A stretch of 64,000 bases of DNA. Source: Williamsia sp. 1138. GTDB taxonomy: Bacteria; Actinomycetota; Actinomycetes; Mycobacteriales; Mycobacteriaceae. This document shows positions 8,865 through 16,424 of this stretch, piece after piece. Below the pieces are notes generated by a model. The model was not told the DNA's origin. It made no database searches and was given only the letters and a program-made list of their open reading frames with translations. The stretch is from contig NZ_MJEJ02000031.1 of the NCBI RefSeq assembly GCF_002095435.2, forward strand, positions 38,260 through 102,259. Reading direction: 5' to 3'. The position numbers and the translations under genes are program-made. The number at the start of each line of letters is the position of its first letter. Positions within the stretch are counted from its first letter, which is position 1.

Positions 8865-9028
8865 GTTGGCCTCCGACCGTCATCGTCCAGTTGTGGAACC
8901 GCCGGCGATTGGGCTGTGGGCCGACGTCTCCCGCAGCCGGTTCGGCGTGTAACTCAAGACACGCCAGAATCAGCCGCCACGTGCAGTGGTCTTACCCGCA
9001 GACGCTTGAGTCGAAACCGCGTCGAACT

Positions 9029-9835
9029 TTACGGCGTGGGACCGTCGGCCACCGGCACCCCAGGATCATCGGCCGACGCGCTGGTTCCCGGTCCGCGCGC
9101 GAGGTCGGCGCGCAACTCTCTGATCTCAGAATGCAGGGCGTTGATCTGCTCGCGAGTGGCCACCATGTTGGCCTCGTCTTCTTCGTTCACCCGCTCGACG
9201 ATCCAGGTCGCGATCGTCGCGGTGACCACACCGATGAGGCTGATCCCACCGATCATCAACCCGACCGCGATGAACCGACCGGTGAGTGTCGTCGGGGAAT
9301 AGTCGCCGTATCCGATCGTGGTGATCGTCGTTATCGACCACCACAGCGCATCCCCGAACGTCTGGATCGTTGCATCGGCCTGCTCACGTTCGGTATCGAG
9401 GATGGCGAGCGAGGCGACAAAGATCAGCACGAGGACCGTCACCACTGTGAACATCAGAACGCGCCCACGAATGGCACGTCCGGTCACGCGATGAAGTACC
9501 GCCAACACCGCGAGCAGTCTCAGCAGCCGCAATGGGCGCAGTACCGGCAGCGCAACGATCAACAGCTCCGGCAGATGTCGGACAAACCACCGAGTCCGGT
9601 TGGTAGACAGCACCAACCGGATCAGGTAGTCGACCACGAAAGCGGCCCACGATGCCCAGATGGTGAGTTCGAGCAGCCGTTCGTTGACACCGACCGGTTC
9701 GTCGAGCACCTCGACGGCGTACGCCGTGATGAACACGACTCCGACAACGGCCAGCGGCCACTCGGTGAGTGAGATCCACCGCTCCTGGGTCATCGCCGGC
9801 CGCGTGTGCGAGACACGATCGGTGTCGGTGCTCAT
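9029..9835 (-). CDS. Voltage-gated-type potassium channel
   Basis: This 268-residue membrane protein has six predicted transmembrane helices, a re-entrant pore loop and the potassium selectivity filter TTIGYGD. The fourth segment holds regularly spaced arginines (RPLRLLRLL), as in voltage sensors of KvAP/KcsA-related channels. A cytosolic tail with heptad spacing (ATREQINALHSEIRELRADL) probably forms a coiled coil for tetramer assembly. An AGGGGAAG ribosome site precedes the ATG. The physiological trigger is unknown. A hairpin separates it from dctA upstream, so it is probably transcribed alone. Confidence 0.88.
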   Translation of the reverse strand: MSTDTDRVSHTRPAMTQERWISLTEWPLAVVGVVFITAYAVEVLDEPVGVNERLLELTIWASWAAFVVDYLIRLVLSTNRTRWFVRHLPELLIVALPVLRPLRLLRLLAVLAVLHRVTGRAIRGRVLMFTVVTVLVLIFVASLAILDTEREQADATIQTFGDALWWSITTITTIGYGDYSPTTLTGRFIAVGLMIGGISLIGVVTATIATWIVERVNEEDEANMVATREQINALHSEIRELRADLARGPGTSASADDPGVPVADGPTP

Positions 9836-9922
9836 CGGTCTTCCCCTCGGTTGTCGATGCGTCAGTTAACCGCAGCTCAGGGCCTTTCTGCCGATGATCG
9901 GCGAAGTGAACGTCCGAGACAG

Positions 9923-9961
9923 CACTGTGCCGCGGACCCCTGGGGGATCCGCGGCACAGTG
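9923..9961 (-). terminator. Hairpin terminator downstream of dctA
   Basis: CACTGTGCCGCGGA and TCCGCGGCACAGTG form a perfect 14-base stem. The loop itself can pair CCCC with GGGG. It lies 10 bases after the dctA stop codon on the minus strand. No U tract follows, so strength is inferred from stem stability alone. Confidence 0.72.
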
Positions 9962-9970
9962 GAGCTTCGA

Positions 9971-11365
9971 CTAGGTGGCGGCGACCGTCTTCTTGTCGTC
10001 GGTCTCGACCTTGTCCCACCGGTCGTCTCCGTCGTCGACCATGGACAACTCGTCGAACGGATCCTTGCCGGCGAGAACGCCGTTGACCTTGTCCATGTCG
10101 ACTGTCTTGGTCCACGAACCGACCAGCATGGTGGCTACGGCATTACCCGAGAAGTTGGTGACCGCGCGAGCCTCGGACATGAACCGGTCGATACCGACGA
10201 TCAGTCCGACGCCGTCCAGCAGTTCCGGACGGTGGCTCTGCAAACCGCCGGCCAGGGTGGCCAGCCCGGCACCGCTGACCCCGGCTGCGCCCTTGGACGC
10301 GACGATCATGAACACCAGCAGCGAGATCTGCTCACTCAGCGACAGCGGGTCGCCCATCGCCTCGGCGACGAACAGCGAGGCCATCGTCAGGTAGATCGCG
10401 GTGCCGTCGAGGTTGAACGAATATCCGGTGGGCACCACGACACCGACGGTGGTGCGCTCGACACCGAGGTGCTCCATCTTCGCGATCAGTCGTGGCAGGG
10501 CCGACTCGGACGACGAGGTGGCGAAGATCAGCAGGTACTCGCGGGCCAGGTAGCGGACCAGCTTGAAGATCGAGACACCCGACACGAAGCGCAGCAACAG
10601 GCCGAGGATCACGAAGACGAAGATCGCGCAGGTCACGTAGAAGCCGAGCATCAGCGTCAGCAGCTCGGTGATCGCGCTCCAACCGGTCTGCCCGACGACG
10701 TTGGCAATGGCACCGAAGGCACCGATCGGCGCCAGCCACAGGATCATGCCGAGGACCTTGAACACGACCTTCTGGATCAGCTCGATCGCTCGCAGGATGG
10801 GGTCGCCACTCTTGGTGGGCAGAGCCTGGATGGCGAAGCCGACGAGCAACGCGATGAACAGGGTCTGCAGCACGCTGCCCTCGGTCAATGCAGACAGCAT
10901 CGAGGTGGGGATGATCCCTTGCAGGAAGTCGAGGGTGCCGCCGGCCTCATGGGCCTTGTCTGCCAGCTCTTCGCCGGTGCCCATCTTGGACGGGTCGATC
11001 GTGAGTCCACTGCCCGGGCTGAGCAGGTTGCCCACCACCAATCCGATGGCCAGGGCGACGGTCGACATCAGCAGGAAGTAGCCGAAGGCGAGTCCGCCCA
11101 CCTTGCCCACCGTTGCGGCCGCTCGTACCGACCCGATACCGAGCACGATCGTGCAGAAGATCACGGGACTGATCATCATCTTGATCAGACTCACGAACAT
11201 GGTGCCGAGGACGCCGAGGTCCTCGCCCACACCCGGGGCCACCAGCCCGACGATCACACCCGCGACGACCGCAACGATCACCGCTATGTAGAGCCAGTGC
11301 GTACGGTCTCTCTTCTTGGGAGCCGGCGGCTGCGCGGCTGTCGAACGATCTGCTGCTGTTGTCAT
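9971..11365 (-). CDS. dctA: Dicarboxylate/amino acid:cation symporter
   Basis: This is a sodium- or proton-coupled symporter of the DAACS (GltP/DctA) family with 464 residues and about eight transmembrane helices plus two re-entrant loops. The serine-rich hairpin reads ATSSSESALPRL. The conserved VVVPTGYSFNLDGTAIYLTMA region and the LVGIDRFMSEARAVTNFSGN region of helix 8 are both present. A strong AAGGAAG ribosome site precedes the ATG. The divergent CitA/CitB-type two-component system suggests C4-dicarboxylate uptake (succinate, fumarate, malate) rather than glutamate. The symbol rests on this context. Confidence 0.88.
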   Translation of the reverse strand: MTTAADRSTAAQPPAPKKRDRTHWLYIAVIVAVVAGVIVGLVAPGVGEDLGVLGTMFVSLIKMMISPVIFCTIVLGIGSVRAAATVGKVGGLAFGYFLLMSTVALAIGLVVGNLLSPGSGLTIDPSKMGTGEELADKAHEAGGTLDFLQGIIPTSMLSALTEGSVLQTLFIALLVGFAIQALPTKSGDPILRAIELIQKVVFKVLGMILWLAPIGAFGAIANVVGQTGWSAITELLTLMLGFYVTCAIFVFVILGLLLRFVSGVSIFKLVRYLAREYLLIFATSSSESALPRLIAKMEHLGVERTTVGVVVPTGYSFNLDGTAIYLTMASLFVAEAMGDPLSLSEQISLLVFMIVASKGAAGVSGAGLATLAGGLQSHRPELLDGVGLIVGIDRFMSEARAVTNFSGNAVATMLVGSWTKTVDMDKVNGVLAGKDPFDELSMVDDGDDRWDKVETDDKKTVAAT

Positions 11366-11471
11366 GATCGACTTCCTTTGTGAAGGCGGAAGGAACGGGG
11401 TCTGAAAGAATGGTGTTCCCCAGAGTGAGCCAGGTCACGCTTTAGTTCATTTCGTTCAGACGGAGTTGTTC

Positions 11472-13037
11472 ATGACGAAGTTCGTGCCCCGCTCGCTGGC
11501 CGGCCAGGCATTCGTGCTGCAGCTCGTGGTGGTCGCGGTGATCGTGATCGCAGGCAGCACGCTGGCCCTGCTCGACGCTCGTCGCGACGGCGACTCCGCC
11601 GCCCGCCAGCAGGTCATCGGAATCGCGAGTGCGTTGGCGCAGTCGCCGGCGACTGCTGCCGCCATCGAGGACGGCACCGCACCGCAGGTGCTGCAACCCG
11701 TCACCGAACGTGTCCGGGAAGACACCGACGTCGCCTTCATCACGATCATGGCGCCCGACCGCACCCGCTTCACCCACACCAACCCCGCTCTCATCGGGCA
11801 GGACTACCTCGGCACCATCGAACCGGCGTTGGAGGGCAGGGCGTTCACCGAGGTCTACACGGGAACCCTCGGACCATCCGTCCGCGCCGTCGCCCCGGTC
11901 CGATCGTCCTCCGGCGAGATCATCGGTCTGGTGTCTGCCGGCATCACCCAGCAGACCCTCGCCCAGCGCTGGCAGCATGAGCTCCCGCAGATCATCCTCA
12001 TCGCCCTTGCCGCGCTGGGGGTCTCGTTGGTCGGCATCTGGGCGATCCGGCGCAGGTTGCTTCGGCAGACCCACGGCCTCGGACCGACGGAACTGCAGGT
12101 GATGTACGAGCATCACGACGCCATCCTGCACTCGGTGTCCGAAGGTCTGATCGTGCTCGATCGCCGTGGTGTCGCGCTGGCGAACGACGAAGCGCGCCGA
12201 CTCCTGGCGCTACCGGAAGGCGACATCGACAAGGACGTGCTGCCACCGTTCTTGCGCTCGTACTCCCCCGGCGCGCGCGACGAAGTCCACGTGACCGGCG
12301 ACCGCATTCTGGTGGTCAACCGGTCACACGTCCCGGGCGAGCGATCCCCCGACACCGAGGTCGTCACGATCCGCGACCGAACCGAGTTGCAGGGTGCTCT
12401 CGGTGAGCTCGATTCGATGAAGGTGTTCGCCGAATCGCTGCGCTCGCAGGCGCACGAATCCGCCAACCGCCTGCACACGATCGTCACTCTCGTCGAGATG
12501 GGCCGCGGCGACGAGGCCGTCAAGTTCGCGACCACCGAACTCGAGCTGTCCCAACGCCTCGTCGACCGTATGTCGGAGGCAGTTCGCGAGCCCGCCCTGG
12601 CCGCGCTGCTGCTCGGCAAGAGTGCCCAGGCCGATGAGCGCGGGATCAATCTGACCATCACCGACGACACCGAACTGTCCGCGGACGCGCAGGACGTGCC
12701 GTTGTCGGGACAAGAACTGATCACTGTGGTCGGCAACTTGATCGACAACGCACTCGACGCCTGCGACCGCGACGACCCGTGGGTCGAAGTGACTGTGCGA
12801 CAAGACGAAGGCGACCTGCTGATCCAGGTCGCCGACAGCGGACACGGAATGGATCCCGATGAGTTCGCCCGGGCCATGCAGCGTGGGTACTCGACCAAAT
12901 CCGGAGGCGAACAGGGCCGGCGAGGACTGGGACTGGCGCTGGTCGCGCAAGTGGTAAATCGCCATCACGGCACGCTCACCGCCGAGATGACCTACGGTTC
13001 GGTCGTGACTGTGAGAGTTGGTGAGGAGCACCGGTGA
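11472..13037 (+). CDS. Sensor histidine kinase, CitA/DctS type
   Basis: This is a membrane sensor kinase of the citrate/C4-dicarboxylate family. Its order is a transmembrane helix near residues 14-32, a periplasmic PAS/Cache-like domain, a second helix (ILIALAALGVSLVGIWAI), a cytoplasmic PAS near 210-300, then dimerization and ATPase domains. The phosphoacceptor histidine is in LRSQAHESANRLH, the N box is NLIDNALDAC, and GRRGLGLALV is the G2 box. CGGAG lies six bases before the ATG at 11472, so I prefer it to the TTG at 11466. It overlaps the response regulator gene by 4 bases and is divergent from dctA. Confidence 0.9.
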   Translation: MTKFVPRSLAGQAFVLQLVVVAVIVIAGSTLALLDARRDGDSAARQQVIGIASALAQSPATAAAIEDGTAPQVLQPVTERVREDTDVAFITIMAPDRTRFTHTNPALIGQDYLGTIEPALEGRAFTEVYTGTLGPSVRAVAPVRSSSGEIIGLVSAGITQQTLAQRWQHELPQIILIALAALGVSLVGIWAIRRRLLRQTHGLGPTELQVMYEHHDAILHSVSEGLIVLDRRGVALANDEARRLLALPEGDIDKDVLPPFLRSYSPGARDEVHVTGDRILVVNRSHVPGERSPDTEVVTIRDRTELQGALGELDSMKVFAESLRSQAHESANRLHTIVTLVEMGRGDEAVKFATTELELSQRLVDRMSEAVREPALAALLLGKSAQADERGINLTITDDTELSADAQDVPLSGQELITVVGNLIDNALDACDRDDPWVEVTVRQDEGDLLIQVADSGHGMDPDEFARAMQRGYSTKSGGEQGRRGLGLALVAQVVNRHHGTLTAEMTYGSVVTVRVGEEHR

Positions 13038-13726
13038 TCAACGTCCTCATCGTCGAAGACGAGCCTCTGATCGCCGAGGCACACCGGACCTATCTCGGCA
13101 GAATCGCCGGTTTCACCGCCGTTGCGACGGTCAACACCGCGCAGGAAGCAATGCGCGTCGCGGCCGGCGCGGCAGCGAGCGATGCCCCCGTCGATCTCGT
13201 CCTTCTCGACATCGGGTTGCCCGACGCGAGCGGGATCGACCTCGCGTCCGCACTGTCGGGACTGCGGCCCGCGCCCGACATCATCGCCATCACCTCCGAA
13301 CGGGACCTCGAAGTCGTCCGGGCCGCAGTGTCCAACGGCGCACTGGCCTATCTGCTCAAGCCATTCACGTTTGCGGCGTTCCGTGATCGGCTCGAGCGCT
13401 ACCAGCGATACCGTGAAGCCCTGCCCGCCGGAACAGATGCCGCCAGCCAGGCCGAGGTCGACCGCGCGTTCGCCGAATTACGCACCGGGACAGATCGATC
13501 CGCCGCACCCAAAGGCGCCGCACCCGGGACCACCGACGAAATCGCGCGAGTTGTGCGCGATACCCTCGACGGCATCACCGCCGCCGACGCAGCCAAGATC
13601 GTCGGCGTGTCCAGGGTGACCGCCTGGCGCTATCTCGAACGCCTCGCCGACGACGGGACACTCCTGCGCCACACCGACTACGGCAATGCCGGGCGGCCAA
13701 AAATCCGTTATCAGTGGCGACGCTGA
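13034..13726 (+). CDS. Response regulator, CitB/DcuR type
   Basis: The 230-residue regulator has a receiver domain with phosphoacceptor Asp59 (LLDIGLPD), acidic pocket residues in IVEDE and the conserved lysine in AYLLKPF. The C-terminal helix-turn-helix (AADAAKIVGVSRVTAWRYLERL) is of the CitB/DctR kind, not LuxR. Translation is coupled to the kinase through a GTGA overlap. By family and position it most likely activates the divergent dctA in response to external dicarboxylates. Confidence 0.9.
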   Translation: MINVLIVEDEPLIAEAHRTYLGRIAGFTAVATVNTAQEAMRVAAGAAASDAPVDLVLLDIGLPDASGIDLASALSGLRPAPDIIAITSERDLEVVRAAVSNGALAYLLKPFTFAAFRDRLERYQRYREALPAGTDAASQAEVDRAFAELRTGTDRSAAPKGAAPGTTDEIARVVRDTLDGITAADAAKIVGVSRVTAWRYLERLADDGTLLRHTDYGNAGRPKIRYQWRR

Positions 13727-13861
13727 CCGAAACGCCCTGAGATCGTCCGATTCAGTGGGGTCGGATGGCAATACGCCCTCGGTGGGTGCTCAGGTGGACG
13801 ATCCCAGGGGGTTTCAGAACTGGTTGACGTCGTTTGATCAGCCCATTTCAATAACGCCGGT

Positions 13862-13867
13862 TATATT
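13862..13867 (+). promoter_or_regulatory. -10 element TATATT for a leaderless gene
   Basis: TATATT lies exactly six bases before the GTG start of the small membrane protein gene, with no ribosome site between. This spacing puts the transcription start on the start codon. It is one of nine such sites in the window. Confidence 0.55.
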
Positions 13868-13873
13868 CAGGCG

Positions 13874-14083
13874 GTGTCGACTACGAACTCAGCCACCAAC
13901 GATTCGCTACGCAGAAACCTCATCTGGATAGCAACCATCATCGCTGTCCTGCTGACTGCGATGGCCATCTACGACATCGCCAACGGCGAGCGCAATGTCA
14001 GCGTGTGGCTGTCCATCGTGTGCTGGCCGATCGTGGCCATCCTCAATGCCGTGCAGCTGTACCGGTTGAACCGGCGAGGCTGA
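13874..14083 (+). CDS. Small two-helix membrane protein
   Basis: A 69-residue protein with a polar N terminus and two hydrophobic segments (about residues 15-35 and 42-60), ending in a positive YRLNRRG tail that suggests a cytoplasmic C terminus. I do not recognise a family. A TATATT hexamer six bases before the GTG suggests a leaderless transcript and supports this start. It stands 36 bases upstream of another small membrane protein gene on the same strand, so the two may be co-transcribed. No function is proposed. Confidence 0.6.
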   Translation: MSTTNSATNDSLRRNLIWIATIIAVLLTAMAIYDIANGERNVSVWLSIVCWPIVAILNAVQLYRLNRRG

Positions 14084-14119
14084 CGTCGGCACCGAATCTC
14101 CTGTGTACGCAGACAACCC

Positions 14120-14488
14120 GTGAGCGCTGAGAAGCCCGCCCCGCGGCCCTGGTGGGAGTGGCCTGCGCAGTGGTTCCGGGACGACTCGTTCTGGCGCGAT
14201 GTCGCAGCGCGATCCTTGGCCACATTGGTGGCGGGCGGGTTGGCGTATCTGTTCGCTCTCGGATCCGGGTACATCAGCCGACCCGAGACGGTCGAAGTCA
14301 TCCGCGGGGTGCTGATCGCACTGATCCCGTTGGTGATCGTCTACGTTGCGTATCTTGTGTTCCGCCACGTCCTCGTGAAGCTGCCGCCCCGGCCGCGGGT
14401 CGCCGCCGCAGTCACACTCGTTCCGGTGCTCGGGGTGATCGCATGGCTCCTCAGCGACGCCATCGTGTCACTAGTCGCGAGGCTGTAG
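14120..14488 (+). CDS. Three-helix membrane protein of unknown function
   Basis: The 122-residue protein starts with a Trp-rich amphipathic segment (PWWEWPAQWFRDDSFW). Three hydrophobic helices follow, near residues 35-50, 62-82 and 95-118. Codon use is typical for the genome. I recognise no family. The gene follows the 69-residue membrane protein and ends 10 bases before the 3' end of a convergent tRNA-Val gene. The ATG or GTG choice at 14120 rests on the open frame only; ribosome-site evidence is weak. Confidence 0.6.
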   Translation: MSAEKPAPRPWWEWPAQWFRDDSFWRDVAARSLATLVAGGLAYLFALGSGYISRPETVEVIRGVLIALIPLVIVYVAYLVFRHVLVKLPPRPRVAAAVTLVPVLGVIAWLLSDAIVSLVARL

Positions 14489-14497
14489 GAAATACGG

Positions 14498-14569
14498 TGC
14501 GCGCAGAGGGATTTGAACCCCCGACCGCTGGTGTGTAAGACCAGAGCTCTACCGCTGAGCTATACGCGC
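14498..14569 (-). tRNA. tRNA-Val (anticodon TAC)
   Basis: On the minus strand the sequence folds as a complete cloverleaf. The acceptor GCGCGTA pairs with TGCGCGC, the D arm is GCTC/GAGC, the anticodon stem CTGGT/ACCAG encloses loop CTTACAC, and the T arm contains TTCAAAT. Anticodon TAC reads valine GTA and other GTN codons. CCA is not fully encoded at the 3' end. Confidence 0.95.
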
Positions 14570-14665
14570 GGGGCGACTGAACGAAGGCGAGTTCGCCAGC
14601 CGCGACGGCGAGAGAAAACGTTAGGACTCGCCGCCCGTCCGACCACCCGAAGGCGTCAGACACCT

Positions 14666-15148
14666 TCAAGAATCTAGCGCGGCCAGAGCTTTCTCCCAAA
14701 GCGACTGGTCACGGACCTGCCCGGCACCCATCATCTCCGAAAAGGTGATGATGCCGTTCTTGTCGATCACGAAGGTGCCGCGGTTGGCGTAGCCCTTGTC
14801 GTCGTTGAAGACGCCGTAGTTCTGTGCCACCTCGCCGTGTGGCCAGAAGTCCGAGAGGATCGGGAAGAGATAACCCTGCGCCGACGACCACACCTTGTGT
14901 GTCGGCGAACTGCCCACGGACACCGCCACGAACTCCGAGTTCTCGTTGGAGAAGTCGGGCAGGCGATCGCGCACCATGCTCAGTTCGCCCTCGCACGTCC
15001 CGGTGAACGCCATCGGGAAGAACACGAGCAGCACGTTCTTCTTGCCCCGAAAATCCGAGAGGGTGAGCGGTTGATTGTTCTGATCACGCAACGTGAAGTC
15101 GGGAGCTTCCGTACCCACCGGAAGCTCCCGTCCTACCAGAGTTGTCAT
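14666..15148 (-). CDS. ahpE: One-cysteine peroxiredoxin AhpE
   Basis: This is a thiol peroxidase of the AhpE group (160 residues) that reduces peroxides and peroxynitrite in the cytoplasm. The peroxidatic cysteine is Cys52 in PMAFTGTCEGEL, and no second resolving cysteine is evident, as in the M. tuberculosis enzyme. The fold starts APDFTLRDQNNQPLTLSDF. The gene overlaps the DUF3052 gene by 4 bases. The pair lies next to aceE as in M. tuberculosis (Rv2238c-Rv2241), which supports orthology. Reduction by mycothiol/mycoredoxin is known for the family. Confidence 0.93.
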   Translation of the reverse strand: MTTLVGRELPVGTEAPDFTLRDQNNQPLTLSDFRGKKNVLLVFFPMAFTGTCEGELSMVRDRLPDFSNENSEFVAVSVGSSPTHKVWSSAQGYLFPILSDFWPHGEVAQNYGVFNDDKGYANRGTFVIDKNGIITFSEMMGAGQVRDQSLWEKALAALDS

Positions 15149-15567
15149 GCTTTCTTGCCGGCACGCGTCTTCGGTTGCACCAACCGAGACCCCAGCCAGT
15201 CACCGAAGCTGACCGCACTGGTCTGGGTGAGCCCCGCGGTGGGAGCCGCCTCGGCGACCTCACTCGGGTCGACGTATCCGTCACTTCCGGTCTTCGGAGA
15301 AAGCACCCACACAAAGCCGTCGTCGGCGAGCGGGGTGATGGCGTCCATCAGAGCGTCCACGAGATCGCCATCGCCGTCGCGCCACCAGAGCACGACCATG
15401 TCGATGACCTCGTCGGTGTCCTCGTCCACCATCTCGGCGTCGATCACATCCTCGATGTCGGCACGCAGGTCGTCATCGGTGTCCTCGTCCCACCCCAGCT
15501 CCTGCACGATCATGCCCGCGCTCACACCTAGCTTTTGGACGCGATCACCATCTGAAGCGGCAACCAA
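15145..15567 (-). CDS. DUF3052 family protein (Rv2239c-like)
   Basis: This acidic 140-residue protein is conserved next to aceE across mycolic-acid bacteria. It has a very acidic stretch near residues 27-55 (DEDTDDDLRADIEDVIDAE) and a WWRDGDGDLVDALMDAI segment typical of DUF3052, which is predicted to bind no known cofactor. Its function is unknown. I chose the TTG start because AGGAGG lies eight bases upstream. Translation is coupled to ahpE through an overlapping stop/start, so it may act with the peroxiredoxin or merely share its promoter. Confidence 0.85.
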   Translation of the reverse strand: MVAASDGDRVQKLGVSAGMIVQELGWDEDTDDDLRADIEDVIDAEMVDEDTDEVIDMVVLWWRDGDGDLVDALMDAITPLADDGFVWVLSPKTGSDGYVDPSEVAEAAPTAGLTQTSAVSFGDWLGSRLVQPKTRAGKKA

Positions 15568-15674
15568 CGCGACGACCTCCTGTCAAAGAAATTATGCGAA
15601 CACTGTTCGTGCCCGCTTTGATCACTCAAGCGAACAGGGTAAACCCCCAAGTTGCAAGCCGAATGCCGGATTTT

Positions 15675-16223
15675 TCAAGGTGCAAGTTTTCCGCACGCCT
15701 GAACTGCCTTGTTCCTCGCGTCGATCCACCGGTCTGCGGGATCGTTCAAACCGGACCGCAACTCCCCGCGTACGGCGGCGATGAGCTCGGTGTTCCTGGT
15801 CAGAAATGTACGGACCAACGCCTCGACGGGAGCTTCGACGCCGGGCACCAGTTTGGCTGAGATGGCCTGCTCACCGGCGGTGAGCTGGTCGATCACCACC
15901 TGCCCTCCCCCGTCGGTGGCCGAATACGACTGCACCTCATTGAGTTTGGTAACGAACTGGTTGTAGCTGTTGAGCATGGTCACCACGGTGGTCGTGAACT
16001 GTGAACAAAGGGCGAGGGTGATCGTCCGCGCCGCCTGGGCGGCCCGCGACGACTCTGCGATCCGCGATTGTTCGGCCGTGACAGATACATCGCTCTGATA
16101 CGCGCTCACCTGACCGGCGTCCACCGTGCTCGAGCCGTCGATGGTCGTCGCACAGCCGGTGAACAACAGCCCGCACACGGCAGCCGCGCCCACCCACTTC
16201 CAGTTCACATGCCGATCTTGCAC
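15675..16223 (-). CDS. Secreted lipoprotein of unknown function
   Basis: The N terminus has a positive region, a hydrophobic core (VGAAAVCGLLF) and the lipobox LFTGC with the acylated cysteine near residue 24. The mature protein should therefore be anchored to the outer face of the plasma membrane. The mature 160 residues are mostly helical and polar, with no enzyme motif. It is at the position of Rv2240c beside aceE. Start choice is uncertain: the GTG at 16223 and the GTG at 16208 both keep the signal peptide. Confidence 0.75.
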   Translation of the reverse strand: MQDRHVNWKWVGAAAVCGLLFTGCATTIDGSSTVDAGQVSAYQSDVSVTAEQSRIAESSRAAQAARTITLALCSQFTTTVVTMLNSYNQFVTKLNEVQSYSATDGGGQVVIDQLTAGEQAISAKLVPGVEAPVEALVRTFLTRNTELIAAVRGELRSGLNDPADRWIDARNKAVQACGKLAP

Positions 16224-16424
16224 GAAATGTACGAAAACCCTCGCGCGAAACGCCCGTGAGTAGGGTTACTTTGCCGTGCCCATCCCCGTTTGGGAGGTTG
16301 CCGATGCCAACACACATCACTTACGGCACGATTGGGGCAACGCCGACACCACACCCCGGTTCCGGCGCAATTTCGGTTACGGCAGCCACCGCTGCCGAGT
16401 GACTCGAGGAGAAAGAGCAGCGCA

